Below, one piece after another: positions 19,636 to 28,974 of a stretch of DNA of 64,000 nt. The DNA lies in assembly GCF_029643425.1 (NCBI RefSeq), contig NZ_CP119106.1, positions 1,860,001-1,924,000 on the forward strand, given 5' to 3'. Under the pieces are notes generated by a model. It saw nothing but the letters and a program-made list of their open reading frames with translations, had not been told where the DNA came from and did no database searches. The stretch's first letter is position 1; every line of letters starts with the position of its first letter. Source of the stretch: Isoptericola sp. AK164. GTDB taxonomy: Bacteria > Actinomycetota > Actinomycetes > Actinomycetales > Cellulomonadaceae. The position numbers were made by a program, and so were the translations under genes.

Positions 19636-21408
19636 TCAGCCCTCGGCGCCCTCGGGCTCGGCGTCCACGCCGGCCTCCTGGCGCTGCTCGGCCGTGATCG
19701 GCGCCGGCGCGTCCGTCAGCGGGTCGTAGCCGCCGCCGGACTTGGGGAACGCGATGACGTCGCGGATCGACGGCGCCTTGGTCAGCAGCGCGACGATGCG
19801 GTCCCAGCCGAACGCGATGCCGCCGTGCGGCGGAGCGCCGAACTTGAAGGCGTCGAGCAGGAAGCCGAACTTCTCCTGCGCTTCCTCGTGACCGATGCCC
19901 ATGACCTCGAAGATGCGCTCCTGGACGTCGCGGCGGTGGATACGGATGGAGCCGCCGCCGATCTCGTTGCCGTTGCAGACGATGTCGTAGGCGTAGGCCA
20001 GCGCGTTGCCCGGGTCGGACTCGAAGGAGTCGAGCCACTCCGGCTTCGGGGACGTGAAGGCGTGGTGCAGCGCGGTCCACGCCGAGGTCCCGAGATCCAC
20101 GTCGTCGTCCTCGCCGGCGGGCTTGAACAGCGGGGCGTCCACGACCCAGACGAAGGACCAGGCGTCCTCGTCGATCTGGCCGGTGCGGTGGGCGATCTCC
20201 ACGCGGGCCGCGCCGAGCAGGGCGCGCGAGTCCGTCGTCTTCCCTGCGGCGAAGAACACCGCGTCACCGGGCTGGGCACCGGTGACCTCCGCGAGGCCCT
20301 CGCGCTCGGTCTCGGACAGGTTCTTGGCGACCGGGCCGCCGAGCGTGCCGTCCTCGGCGAACGTGACGTAGGCCAGACCCTTGGCGCCGCGCTGCTTGGC
20401 CCAGTCCTGCCAGGCGTCGAACTGGCGCCGCGGCTGCGAGGCCCCGCCCGGCATGACGACCGCACCGACGTACTCGTTCTGGAAGACCCGGAACGTGGTG
20501 TCGGCGAAGTACTCGGTGAGCTCGACCAGCGGGTTGCCGTAGCGCAGGTCCGGCTTGTCCGTGCCGTACAGGCGCATCGCGTCCGCGAAGGTGATGCGCT
20601 CGAAGGGCCGCGGGAGCTCGACGTCGACGAGCTGCCAGATCTCGGCGAGCAGGTCCTCGGTCAGGGCGAGCACGTCGTCCTGGTCGACGAAGCTCATCTC
20701 GACGTCCAGCTGGGTGAACTCCGGCTGCCGGTCGGCGCGGAAGTCCTCGTCGCGGTAGCAGCGCGCGATCTGGTAGTAGCGCTCCAGGCCGCCGACCATG
20801 AGCAGCTGCTTGAACAGCTGCGGCGACTGCGGCAGGGCGTACCAGGAACCGGGCGACAGCCGCGCGGGCACCAGGAAGTCGCGCGCACCCTCGGGGGTGG
20901 AGCGGGTCAGCGTCGGGGTCTCGACCTCGACGAACTCGTGGGAGTCCAGCACCCGCCGGGCCGCGGCGTTGACCTTCGCGCGCAGCCGCATGGCGTGCGC
21001 GGGCGCGGGACGGCGCAGGTCCAGGTAGCGGTGCTTGAGACGCGCCTCCTCGCCGATGGTCTCGGTGTCCGCGATCGCGGTGGAGACCTGGAAGGGCAGC
21101 GCCTCGGAGGTGTTGAGCACCTCGACGTCGCTGGCGATGACCTCGATGTCGCCGGTGGCGAGGTTCGCGTTGGCGTTGCCCTCGGGGCGGCGGGAGACCT
21201 CACCGGTGACGCGCAGCACGAACTCGGCGCGCAGCGGGTGGGCGACCTCCTCGTCGCGGATGACGACCTGCGCGATGCCGGAGGCGTCACGCAGGTCGAT
21301 GAAGGCCACTCCCCCGTGGTCCCGGCGACGATCGACCCAGCCCGTGAGGGTGACGGTCTGGCCGATGTGCTCGGCCCGCAATGAGCCGGCCGTGTGGGTG
21401 CGGAGCAC
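19636..21408 (-). CDS. aspS: Aspartyl-tRNA synthetase
   Basis: A 590-residue class IIb synthetase. The N-terminal OB-fold ([20 protein letters not shown]) binds the anticodon, motif 2 is [17 protein letters not shown], a bacterial GAD insertion domain lies around 300-410, and motif 3 is [17 protein letters not shown] 21408 is chosen: AAAGGAA lies 6 nt upstream and [11 protein letters not shown] is the normal N-terminus. TAGGAT (21487-21492 on this strand) is a candidate -10, divergent from the PPOX gene. It runs convergently into the SLC13 gene with a 21-bp gap. Confidence 0.98.
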   Translation of the reverse strand: MLRTHTAGSLRAEHIGQTVTLTGWVDRRRDHGGVAFIDLRDASGIAQVVIRDEEVAHPLRAEFVLRVTGEVSRRPEGNANANLATGDIEVIASDVEVLNTSEALPFQVSTAIADTETIGEEARLKHRYLDLRRPAPAHAMRLRAKVNAAARRVLDSHEFVEVETPTLTRSTPEGARDFLVPARLSPGSWYALPQSPQLFKQLLMVGGLERYYQIARCYRDEDFRADRQPEFTQLDVEMSFVDQDDVLALTEDLLAEIWQLVDVELPRPFERITFADAMRLYGTDKPDLRYGNPLVELTEYFADTTFRVFQNEYVGAVVMPGGASQPRRQFDAWQDWAKQRGAKGLAYVTFAEDGTLGGPVAKNLSETEREGLAEVTGAQPGDAVFFAAGKTTDSRALLGAARVEIAHRTGQIDEDAWSFVWVVDAPLFKPAGEDDDVDLGTSAWTALHHAFTSPKPEWLDSFESDPGNALAYAYDIVCNGNEIGGGSIRIHRRDVQERIFEVMGIGHEEAQEKFGFLLDAFKFGAPPHGGIAFGWDRIVALLTKAPSIRDVIAFPKSGGGYDPLTDAPAPITAEQRQEAGVDAEPEGAEG

Positions 21409-21527
21409 GGAAGGTTCCTTTCGCACGATGTCGGGGATCACGCCGTCGGGTCCGCCGCCGGCGCGGGCGCACGCGACGCCCGTGACATCCTACTGGGGCA
21501 CCGCCACCGCACCGCGAGGAGAGACTG

Positions 21528-22001
21528 ATGGCCCGCCAGATTGCGACGAACACCACGGTGGAGCGCGACGAGCTCACGGAGTTCTTGCGCAGCCGCCACA
21601 ACGGGGTCCTGGTGACCACCCGCGACGACGGGCGCCCCCAGCTCAGCCCCGTGACTTACGGCGTCGACCCGGACGGCCGGGTCGTCGTCTCGACCTACCC
21701 CGAGCGGGCCAAGGCCGTGAACCTGCGCAAGCGTCCGCAGGTGTCGTTCATGGCCCAGGGCGACGACTTCGGCGACGCCTGGGTGCAGGTCGACGGCACC
21801 GCGGAGGTGCTGGACATGCCCGAGTCGCTGGAGCCGCTGGTGGAGTACTTCCGGGCGGCCGCCGGCAAGGAGCACCCGGACTGGGACGAGTACCGCGAGG
21901 CGATGGCGAAGCAGGACAAGTCCGTGATCCGGATCACCGTCGAGCGCTGGGGCCCGATCGCGACGGGCGGGTTCCCGGCCCGGCTGGTCGAGGAGGGCTG
22001 A
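21528..22001 (+). CDS. PPOX-class F420-dependent oxidoreductase
   Basis: A 157-residue split-barrel protein. FLRSRHNGVLVTTRDDGRPQ, SPVTYGVDPDGRVVVSTYP, KAVNLRKRPQVSFM and VQVDGTAEVLDMP are the standard blocks of the actinobacterial PPOX family (TIGR03618-like), expected to bind F420 or a flavin and reduce unknown substrates. ATG with GAGGAGAG upstream. It is divergent from aspS and runs convergently into the radical SAM gene, with 17 bp between stops. Confidence 0.9.
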   Translation: MARQIATNTTVERDELTEFLRSRHNGVLVTTRDDGRPQLSPVTYGVDPDGRVVVSTYPERAKAVNLRKRPQVSFMAQGDDFGDAWVQVDGTAEVLDMPESLEPLVEYFRAAAGKEHPDWDEYREAMAKQDKSVIRITVERWGPIATGGFPARLVEEG

Positions 22002-22018
22002 CCGGCGCGCCGCGACGG

Positions 22019-24160
22019 TCAGAAGAGCGTCGCGGCGCTCCCGGGCTCCCCCGCCGGCGCGGCGGCGACCATCGACCCGGCGGGGTAGTCGGCGTCGCCG
22101 TGCGGGCGCAGGTCGTCGTCGTACCGGCCGGTCGCCCCGGAGGCGGCCCGGTGCCCGGAGTCGGCGAAGCCCCGTTCCTCCAGCAGGGGACGCACCCGCT
22201 GCCACAGCCAGTCCCGGTACCCGTCGTGCGCGTCGGCGCCGCGGGCGAAGACCCGGCGGTACCCCGCCACCCGCTCGGGGTGCTCCCGGGCGAGCCAGCG
22301 CAGGTACCAGTCGCGGGTCCCGGGCTTGAGCCGCAGCGGGACGACGGTCACCCCGGTCGCTCCGGCGTCGGCGATCGCGTCCAGCAGCCGCGTCAGGTGG
22401 TCCGTGGAGTCCGTCAGCCACGGCAGCACCGGGGCGACCATCACCCCGCACGGCAGTCCCGCGGCCCGGATCGCGCGCACCAGGTCCAGGCGCGCCTTGG
22501 GCGTCGGCGTGCCTGGCTCGACCGACTGCTGGAGCTCGACGTCGGCGAACGACAGCGACACGCCGAGGCCGACCTCGACCCGGTCGGCGGCGTCGGCGAT
22601 CAGCGGCAGGTCGCGGCGCAGCAGCGTGCCCTTGGTGAGGATCGAGAACGGCGTGCGGGCGTCCGCGAGCGCCGTGATGATCCCCGGCATGAGCCGGTAG
22701 CGACCCTCGGCGCGCTGGTAGGGGTCGGTGTTGGTGCCCAGCGCGACGGGCTCGCGCCGCCACGAGGGCCTGGCGAGCTCGGCGCGCAGCACCTGGTCGA
22801 CGTTCGTCTTGACCACGACCTGGGAGTCGAAGTCCTCCCCCGCGTCCAGGTCGAGGTACTCGTGCGTCGGCCTCGCAAAGCAGTTGTGAGCGACCACACC
22901 GTTGGCGACGAAGTCGCCCGTACCCGTCGTGATGTCGACCATCTCCTCGTCGAATCCACAGGCTTCGACCGTCACGACACCGAGGTCGACGGAGGTCTTC
23001 AGCGCCATACCTGTCACGGAGAGCTTACGGACGATCGCCGGACGGACGAGTTGGAAGAACCGCTCCCGCGCCGCGAGACCGCCTCGCACACGCACGCACG
23101 TCACGCCGTTCGGTCGTGGAGGCTCGAGCGTGTTGTCCAGGTCGAACCGCCGGAGGGCATCGGCTACCCGGGACAGGATCTCCTCGTCCTTGTTGGAGAT
23201 CCTCAAGATCCCCCGGGAGCAGGAGCCCTCGGCGTCGAAGATCCCTGCCAGGAATCCCCTCGTCCACTCCGCACTCGGCACCGCCGGCCACTCGACCAGC
23301 CCTCTGATCGCATCGACGTCTGCCGTCCGTGCGGTGTGCAGTGCACTCATGGCGCGACGTGTCTCCGACGCGGCCACGAACGGACGACGCCTCGTCACGA
23401 TCCCCTCGGTGGCGAGGTATCGAGCGGTCCGGTCGAGCCCTTCCCGGTCGGCCAGGGCGAGGCGGAACATGCACACGCGGGCACCGCCCCGCGATGTCCT
23501 CGGATAGGTCTTCTCGAAGATCATCCCGTCACGCCGGATCATCCCGGTGAGATAACCGCGCCGGTAGTCGGGCGACTCGGTACTCCCCGTGTCGGCCGCC
23601 GGGCGGCCGGTACCGAACCCCATCAACGAGTCGTTCGTCGTGAGGTACGGGCGCTGCTTGCCCGGTGGCCCGGCCGCGACGTGCTTCCATCCGCGACCAC
23701 GCGCCAGGAACCGATGCTCGGCGCTCGCCACGATCTCGGTGCCGTCGCGCAGGATCACCCGGTAGGCGGGCTTCACCGACGTCCATCGAGCCAGGACCGT
23801 GGTCCCGACGAACCGTCGGTAGGTCCCCTGGCGGCGCGTGCCGACGATCCGGTCACCGACCGAGACCTGGCTGATCGGTTTCTGCGTGCCGTCTGCCATC
23901 AGGACCAGCGTGGACGGAGAGACGCAGTAGGCGCAGGCATGAGAGCAGCCACGGTAGGGGTTGATCGTCCACCGGAACGGCATGCGCGAGGCGGCCGGCA
24001 CCTTGGACAACGCGCTCTTGGCCATCACCTCGTGGAAGGTGATGCCGGCGAACTCCGGGGTGCGCGTGCTGCGCACGAGGCCGAGCCGGGCCAGCCCCGG
24101 GCGCTCCAGACCGGGCAGCGCGCCGTCGTCGGCGGTCGTCGCCTGCCCGTCCCATCGCAC
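22019..24160 (-). CDS. Rv2578c-family (SplB-like) radical SAM protein interrupted by an intein
   Basis: A 713-residue precursor. The exteins (residues 1-78 and 427-713, 365 residues together) match my recollection of M. tuberculosis Rv2578c from the MRW start to the ATLF end, including KTNVDQVLRAELARPSWRRE and GTNTDPYQRAEGRYRLMPG. This is the COG1533 SplB-like group of radical SAM enzymes, related by family to DNA photoproduct lyase. The cluster motif is C72, C76 and a third cysteine, and the intein begins exactly at that third position (C79). After splicing, C427 becomes the third cluster ligand, restoring CSHACAYC-FARPTHEY. GTG 24160 keeps the conserved MRW. A perfect LexA-type palindrome lies 9-24 nt upstream. 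Function is inferred only: DNA-damage-linked radical chemistry. Confidence 0.93.
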   Translation of the reverse strand: MRWDGQATTADDGALPGLERPGLARLGLVRSTRTPEFAGITFHEVMAKSALSKVPAASRMPFRWTINPYRGCSHACAYCVSPSTLVLMADGTQKPISQVSVGDRIVGTRRQGTYRRFVGTTVLARWTSVKPAYRVILRDGTEIVASAEHRFLARGRGWKHVAAGPPGKQRPYLTTNDSLMGFGTGRPAADTGSTESPDYRRGYLTGMIRRDGMIFEKTYPRTSRGGARVCMFRLALADREGLDRTARYLATEGIVTRRRPFVAASETRRAMSALHTARTADVDAIRGLVEWPAVPSAEWTRGFLAGIFDAEGSCSRGILRISNKDEEILSRVADALRRFDLDNTLEPPRPNGVTCVRVRGGLAARERFFQLVRPAIVRKLSVTGMALKTSVDLGVVTVEACGFDEEMVDITTGTGDFVANGVVAHNCFARPTHEYLDLDAGEDFDSQVVVKTNVDQVLRAELARPSWRREPVALGTNTDPYQRAEGRYRLMPGIITALADARTPFSILTKGTLLRRDLPLIADAADRVEVGLGVSLSFADVELQQSVEPGTPTPKARLDLVRAIRAAGLPCGVMVAPVLPWLTDSTDHLTRLLDAIADAGATGVTVVPLRLKPGTRDWYLRWLAREHPERVAGYRRVFARGADAHDGYRDWLWQRVRPLLEERGFADSGHRAASGATGRYDDDLRPHGDADYPAGSMVAAAPAGEPGSAATLF
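22883..23926 (-). mobile_element. Intein with LAGLIDADG homing endonuclease
   Basis: Codes for residues 79-426 (348 aa) of the radical SAM precursor. It starts with Cys (CVSPSTLVLMADG, block A), has block B DGTEIVASAEHRFL with the conserved His, and ends VDITTGTGDFVANGVVAHN (blocks F and G; penultimate His, terminal Asn), followed by Cys+1. Two LAGLIDADG helices are present: GYLTGMIRRDG (residues 202-212, acidic D211) and GFLAGIFDAEG (302-312, acidic E311). Both acidic residues remain, so the endonuclease may be active. Third codon positions look less GC-rich than in the exteins (GGT, GGA, TGT and GCT occur), consistent with horizontal spread. Confidence 0.96.
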
Positions 24161-24168
24161 CCCCGTAG

Positions 24169-24184
24169 TCGAACACGTGTTCGA
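24169..24184. promoter_or_regulatory. LexA (SOS) box over the radical SAM promoter
   Basis: The 16-bp perfect palindrome TCGAACACGTGTTCGA fits the actinobacterial LexA consensus TCGAAC-N4-GTTCGA. On the minus strand it lies between a TTGACC -35-like hexamer (24190-24195) and a weak -10 hexamer TCGACT (24167-24172), with 17-nt spacing. The GTG start begins 7 nt after that -10, so LexA binding would block a leaderless promoter. hisS ends at 24226, in the opposite direction of influence, so the radical SAM gene is the only sensible target. Confidence 0.88.
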
Positions 24185-24225
24185 TGAGGGGTCAAGGGCG
24201 TCGGGTCACGCGGCGTGCCGGGACC

Positions 24226-25596
24226 TCACTCCCCCGGCACGACGCGGGGGTGCAGGTCCTCGGCGGACGGCGACCAGGTCGCGGGGTCCGCGGCCGACTG
24301 CTCGCCGGTGCGGATGTCCTTGACCTGGTGCTCCTCGCCCGGGAACCACACGAACGGGATGCCGCGGCGGTCGGCGACCTTGATCTGCTTGCCGAACTTC
24401 GCCGCGGTGGGTGCCACGTCCGTCGGCACGCCCCGGGACCGCAGCGCGGCGGCGACGGCGTCCGAGGCGGCCCGCGAGTCCTCGTCGGTGACGGCGACCA
24501 GCACCGCGGTCGGCACACCCCGGGTCGCGGTCATCAGGCCAGCTGAGAGCACCCGCGAGACCAGGCGCGAGACGCCGACGGACAGCCCGACGCCGGGATA
24601 GGTGTTCTTGCCGTCCGAGGCGAGGGTGTCGTAGCGGCCCCCGGAGCAGATCGAGCCGAGCTGCTCGTGCCCGACCAGGACGGTCTCGTAGACGGAGCCG
24701 GTGTAGTAGTCGAGCCCGCGGGCGATCTTGAGGTCGGCGACCACGACGCCGGGTGCGCGGGCACCCGCCGCCTCGATCAGCGCGCCGAGCTCCGCCAGGC
24801 CGGTCTCGAGCAGGTCCGTGCCGGCGTCGTAGCGCGCGGCGAGCTTGCGCACGTCGTCGACCACGGTGGTGTCGCTGCCGTGGATCGCGGCCAGGTCGAG
24901 GCAGGCCGCGGCCTGCTCGGGCGTGGCGCCCTGCTCGGCGACGAGCAGCGCGGCGACCTTCTCCACGCCGATCTTGTCGAGCTTGTCGATCTGGCGCAGC
25001 ACGCCCTCGACGTCGGTCAGGCCCAGCCCGCGGTAGAAGCCCTCGGCGACCTTGCGGTTGTTGACCAGCACGCGCACCTCGGGCAGGCCCACCTCGCGCA
25101 GCGCGCCCAGGGCCTCGGCCATGACCAGCGGCAGCTCGACCTCGTAGTGGTACGGCAGGTCGCCGGCGCCGACGACGTCGATGTCGGCCTGGACGAACTC
25201 CCGGAACCGGCCCTCCTGGGGCCGCTCGCCGCGCCAGACCTTCTGGATCTGGTAGCGCTTGAACGGAAACGCGAGACGGCCGGCGTTCTCCAGCACGTAC
25301 CGCGCGAAGGGCACCGTGAGGTCGAAGTGCAGCCCGAGCTGCTTCTCGGAGCGCGCGCCGCCGTCGCCCGCCGCGGCGTCGTCACCCTCCTCCTGCAGCC
25401 GCCGCAGGACGTAGACCTCCTTGGACGTCTCGCCCTTGCGCAGCAGCTGGTCGAGCGGCTCGACCGCGCGCGTCTCGATGCCGGCGAACCCGTGCAGCTC
25501 GAAGGTGCGACGCAGCACGTCCAGGACGTGCTGCTCCACCACGCGACCGTCGGGGAGCCATTCGGGGAAACCGGAGAGAGGGGTGACGCGAGCCAT
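24226..25596 (-). CDS. hisS: Histidyl-tRNA synthetase
   Basis: A 456-residue class IIa synthetase. FDLTVPFARYV and KRYQIQKVWRGERPQEGRFREF (split over motif 2), then the histidine-specific ARGLDYYTGSVYE and the C-terminal anticodon-binding domain with AKFGKQIKVADRRG. It starts MARVTPLSGFPEW. The MBL-fold hydrolase gene is 54 bp upstream on the same strand, the usual actinobacterial arrangement. AAGATC six nt before the ATG is a weak candidate for a leaderless -10 box. Confidence 0.98.
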   Translation of the reverse strand: MARVTPLSGFPEWLPDGRVVEQHVLDVLRRTFELHGFAGIETRAVEPLDQLLRKGETSKEVYVLRRLQEEGDDAAAGDGGARSEKQLGLHFDLTVPFARYVLENAGRLAFPFKRYQIQKVWRGERPQEGRFREFVQADIDVVGAGDLPYHYEVELPLVMAEALGALREVGLPEVRVLVNNRKVAEGFYRGLGLTDVEGVLRQIDKLDKIGVEKVAALLVAEQGATPEQAAACLDLAAIHGSDTTVVDDVRKLAARYDAGTDLLETGLAELGALIEAAGARAPGVVVADLKIARGLDYYTGSVYETVLVGHEQLGSICSGGRYDTLASDGKNTYPGVGLSVGVSRLVSRVLSAGLMTATRGVPTAVLVAVTDEDSRAASDAVAAALRSRGVPTDVAPTAAKFGKQIKVADRRGIPFVWFPGEEHQVKDIRTGEQSAADPATWSPSAEDLHPRVVPGE

Positions 25597-25650
25597 GGGG
25601 ACGATCTTCCCACGACCCCGGACCGGGGCGCGGACCCGTCCGGGCCCCGG

Positions 25651-26379
25651 TCAGGCCGGCAGGAACGGGTTGGTGGCGAGCTCGCGCCCGACCGTGGTCG
25701 TCGGGCCGTGGCCCGGCACGACGCCGAGGGCCGGGTCGAGCGGCCGCACGACCTGGCGCAACGTGGTCAGCATCGCCTCGACGTCGGCGCCCGGCAGGTC
25801 GGTGCGCCCCACCCCGCCGGCGAAGAGCACGTCCCCGCTGAGCAGGACGCCGGCGCCGCCGTCGGACCCGTCGACGAGGTAGAGGGTCGAGCCCTCGGTG
25901 TGGCCCGGGGCGTGCCGGGCGTGCAGGGTGACGTCACCGGCGACGACCTCGGCCGTGGGCCCCTCGAACGGCTCGATCCGCTCGGGGGCGGCGTAGTCGC
26001 GCGGCGTGCACCCGAAACCGTCGAGCGCTTGCACCAGCGCGTCGCTGACGCTGGTCGCGGCGGCCGAGCCGCCGCCGCGGCCGATCGTGCCGAAGGGGTC
26101 GGCGATCCGGTAGACGTCGGCGGCGTGCAGGCGCAGCGGGACGTCGAAGCGGCGGCACAGCTCGGCGGCGTCCCACGTGTGGTCGACGTGCCCGTGGGTG
26201 GCCAGCACGGCCCGTGGCAGCAGGGACCGTTCGGCCACCAGCTCCGTGACGGGGCCCGCGGTCCCGGCCCCGGCGTCGACCACGACGCAGTCGCGCCGGC
26301 CGTCGGGGTGCGCGGTGTCGGCCACGACCACGCAGCAGTTGGTGCCGAACACCGGGGCGACGACCACATGCACGTCCAT
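25651..26379 (-). CDS. MBL-fold metallohydrolase (glyoxalase II-like)
   Basis: A 242-residue metallo-beta-lactamase-fold protein. LATHGHVDHTWDA is the HxHxDH zinc motif, HAPGHTEGSTLYLV and LLSGDVLFAGGVGRTDLPG supply further ligands, and VVPGHGPTTTVGRE is the last histidine block. It is the homologue of the Rv2581c glyoxalase II-like gene that accompanies hisS; hydrolysis of a thioester such as a lactoyl-mycothiol adduct is plausible but unproven. TACGGT at 26387-26392 on this strand ends 7 nt before the ATG, suggesting a leaderless message. Confidence 0.93.
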   Translation of the reverse strand: MDVHVVVAPVFGTNCCVVVADTAHPDGRRDCVVVDAGAGTAGPVTELVAERSLLPRAVLATHGHVDHTWDAAELCRRFDVPLRLHAADVYRIADPFGTIGRGGGSAAATSVSDALVQALDGFGCTPRDYAAPERIEPFEGPTAEVVAGDVTLHARHAPGHTEGSTLYLVDGSDGGAGVLLSGDVLFAGGVGRTDLPGADVEAMLTTLRQVVRPLDPALGVVPGHGPTTTVGRELATNPFLPA

Positions 26380-26527
26380 GGCGCCCACCGTAGTGGTCCG
26401 GATCCGGCCGCGGCGGGCCCGACGTGCCCGGATGCCGGGGTTCGTGCGGATGACACCGGTCTCGCGCCCTAGACTGTCGCAGGCGCACGAGTGTCGTGCG
26501 CCCAGGATCCGAGGAGGACGACCGACG

Positions 26528-27325
26528 GTGGCGCCCAGCAAGCGCGAGCGCGAGTACGCCCGCAAGCGCGAGGCCAAGTGGGACGAGCGGCGACGCGCCA
26601 AGCAGGAGCGCCGCCGCCGGATCGGCGTGATCGTGGCGATCGTGGCGATCTTCGGCCTCGTCGCCGGTGGCGCCCTCGTCGCGGGCCTGACCTCCTCCGA
26701 CGACCCCGCGCCGGCGTCCGGCGCGCAGGACGAGCAGGCGGCCGCCGGTGCGTGCCCGCCCGGCGCGACCGAGGCGCGCGACGGCGGCGAGGTGCCCGAC
26801 CCCGCGGTGGCCGAGGACCGCGCCTGGACCGCGTCGGTCGACCTCTGCGTCGACGGGGCCACCGAGACCGTCGGGCTCGAGCTGGTCGGCGCCGAGGCAC
26901 CGCAGGCGGTGGCGAGCTTCGTGTCCCTGGCCCAGCAGGGCTACTTCGACGGCACGCAGTGCCACCGGCTGACCACGCAGGGCATCCACGTCCTGCAGTG
27001 CGGCGACCCGACCGCCACCGGCACCGGCGGCCCCGGCTACTCGTTCGGGCCGGTGGAGAACGCCCCCGCCGACGACGTCTACCCTGCCGGCACGCTGGCC
27101 ATGGCCCGTCGGGGCGGCGACGCCGCGTCGATGGGCTCGCAGTTCTTCCTCGTCTACGAGGACTCGACCATCCCGTCCGACGCAGCAGGCGGGTACACGG
27201 TGTTCGGCACCGTGACGTCCGGCCTGGACACGATTCAGGCAGTCGCTGACGCGGGCACGGCCGACGGAGCCGGCGACGGCTCCCCGGCGAGCCCCGTCAT
27301 CATCGAAGGAGTGGAGACCCAGTGA
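26528..27325 (+). CDS. Membrane-anchored cyclophilin-type peptidyl-prolyl isomerase
   Basis: A 265-residue protein. A strongly basic N-terminus (KREREYARKREAKWDERRRA) precedes one membrane helix (about 36-56), a Pro/Ala linker and an extracytoplasmic cyclophilin domain with FVSLAQQGYFDGTQCHRL, AMARRGGDAASMGSQFFLVY and YTVFGTVTSGLDT. Members catalyse proline isomerisation during folding of exported proteins. The typical first catalytic arginine is part of a modified FHR-like segment (CHRLT). GTG 26528 is preceded by GAGGAGG. Its stop overlaps the DUF349 gene start by 4 bp (GTGA). Confidence 0.93.
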   Translation: MAPSKREREYARKREAKWDERRRAKQERRRRIGVIVAIVAIFGLVAGGALVAGLTSSDDPAPASGAQDEQAAAGACPPGATEARDGGEVPDPAVAEDRAWTASVDLCVDGATETVGLELVGAEAPQAVASFVSLAQQGYFDGTQCHRLTTQGIHVLQCGDPTATGTGGPGYSFGPVENAPADDVYPAGTLAMARRGGDAASMGSQFFLVYEDSTIPSDAAGGYTVFGTVTSGLDTIQAVADAGTADGAGDGSPASPVIIEGVETQ

Positions 27326-28854
27326 GCGAGAGCACCCCCGGCTCGACCGGCCCCGAGGACGTCGAGGCCACCGAGCAGGCACAGGCCGAAACTCCTGGCG
27401 CCGGGACCGAGGAGTCCGCGACCCCGCCGCCCGCACCCGCCCCGGCGGCGCCCGCGCCGAAGCCGTCGGCCCCCAAGCCGGCCCCGCCGCGCCCGGGCGC
27501 GCCCAAGCCCTCGGCGCTCAAGCGGCCGACGCCGGCCACGGCGCCGACGCCCACGGCTCCGGCCGCGCCCGTCCCGCCCGTCCACGACGCGGCGGAGTCC
27601 GCGGCGGCCGCCGAGTTCGGCCGCGTGGACGACGACGGCACCGTGCACGTGCGCGACGGCGACACCGAGCGCGTCGTGGGCCAGTACCCGGGCGTGTCCA
27701 CCGAGGAGGCGCTGACCCTGTACGTGCGGCGCTACCTGGACCTCGTGGCGAAGGTGGCCCTGTTCGAGACGCGCCTGGACAGCGCGGACCTGTCGATCCG
27801 CGAGATCGACCAGACGCTGGGCAAGCTGGCCGACGAGACCACCGAGCCGGCCGCCGTCGGCGACCTCGACGCCCTGCGCCGCCGCGTGGAGCACGCGCGC
27901 ACCCGGGCGGCCGAGCGCCGTGCCGCGCTCGAGGCCGAGCGCGTCGCCGCCAAGGAGCGCGCGGTCGAGGCCCGCACCGAGATCGTCGAGGCCGCGGAGA
28001 AGATCGCCGGCACCGACCCGGACAAGATGCAGTGGCGTCCCGCCGGGGAGGAGCTGCGCCACCTGCTCGAGCGCTGGAAGGAGTCCCAGCGCAACGGGCC
28101 GCGCGTCGACCGCCCGACCGAGGAGGCCCTCTGGAAGCGGTTCAGCCAGGCGCGCACCGCCTTCGACCGCGAGCGCCGGCACTTCTTCGCCGAGCTGGAG
28201 CAGCGCAACGCCGCGGCCAAGGTCACCAAGGAGAAGATCGTCGCCGAGGCCGAGGCCCTGCAGCACTCCACGGAGTGGGGGCCCACGACGCGGGAGTACC
28301 GCGAGCTGATGAACCGCTGGAAGGCGGCGGGCCGGGCGCACCGCAAGGACGACGACGCCCTGTGGGCGCGGTTCCGGGCGGCGCAGGACGTGTTCTTCGG
28401 CGCGCGGGACGAGGCGAACGCGGCGATCGACGCGGAGTACGGCGAGAACCTCCAGGTCAAGGAGGCGCTCCTCGCCGAGGCGGAGGCGCTGCTGCCCGTA
28501 CGGGACATCGACGCCGCCAAGGAGGCGCTGCGCGGGATCCAGGACCGTTGGGAGGAGGCCGGCAAGGTGCCGCGGGGCGACCTGTCGCGCGTCGAGGGGC
28601 GCCTGCGTGCGGTCGAGAGCGCGGTCCGCGACGCCGAGGACGACAAGTGGCGCCGCACGAACCCCGAGACGCAGGCGCGTGCCGAGGGCGCGGCCGCCCA
28701 GCTCGAGGAGGCGATCACGGCCATGGAGTCCGAGCTCGCCGACGCCGAGTCCTCCGGCGACACGCGGTCCGCCGAGGAGCTGCGTGGCGCCATCGCGGCG
28801 CGCCGGGCGTGGCTGGAGCAGGTCGTCAAGGCGGCGGAGGACTCCCGCGGCTGA
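27322..28854 (+). CDS. DUF349 repeat protein
   Basis: A 510-residue soluble protein. A Pro/Ala/Lys-rich low-complexity N-terminus (to about 80) is followed by helical DUF349 repeats: WKESQRNGPRVDRPTEEALW, WKAAGRAHRKDDDALWARFR and WEEAGKVPRGDLSRVEGRLR, each with the Trp-centred pattern. Coiled-coil character is strong (long runs of A/E/R). The function of actinobacterial DUF349 proteins is unknown. It is coupled to the cyclophilin gene by a GTGA overlap, and a hairpin terminator follows 6 nt after the stop. Confidence 0.92.
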   Translation: MSESTPGSTGPEDVEATEQAQAETPGAGTEESATPPPAPAPAAPAPKPSAPKPAPPRPGAPKPSALKRPTPATAPTPTAPAAPVPPVHDAAESAAAAEFGRVDDDGTVHVRDGDTERVVGQYPGVSTEEALTLYVRRYLDLVAKVALFETRLDSADLSIREIDQTLGKLADETTEPAAVGDLDALRRRVEHARTRAAERRAALEAERVAAKERAVEARTEIVEAAEKIAGTDPDKMQWRPAGEELRHLLERWKESQRNGPRVDRPTEEALWKRFSQARTAFDRERRHFFAELEQRNAAAKVTKEKIVAEAEALQHSTEWGPTTREYRELMNRWKAAGRAHRKDDDALWARFRAAQDVFFGARDEANAAIDAEYGENLQVKEALLAEAEALLPVRDIDAAKEALRGIQDRWEEAGKVPRGDLSRVEGRLRAVESAVRDAEDDKWRRTNPETQARAEGAAAQLEEAITAMESELADAESSGDTRSAEELRGAIAARRAWLEQVVKAAEDSRG

Positions 28855-28860
28855 CGGCAC

Positions 28861-28892
28861 GGCCTGTGGACGCCCGCGGGTGTCCACAGGCC
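28861..28892 (+). terminator. Hairpin terminator after the DUF349 gene
   Basis: Arms 28861-28871 and 28882-28892 form a perfect 11-bp stem with a 10-nt loop, starting 6 nt after the stop codon. It has no long T-tract, as is usual in high-GC actinobacteria. It would end the cyclophilin-DUF349 transcript. Confidence 0.75.
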
Positions 28893-28974
28893 CTGCCGTC
28901 CGGACCGTCGTGCGCGGCAGCCGGCTCCTAGGGTCGCCGGCGGAGGACGTCCCCACGACGCCGGAGGTGATCGG

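Noticed and set aside
22019-22882. Reading the C-terminal extein as a separate gene
   Set aside because: The frame is continuous through the intein from GTG 24160, and both splice junctions carry the expected Cys and His-Asn-Cys residues.
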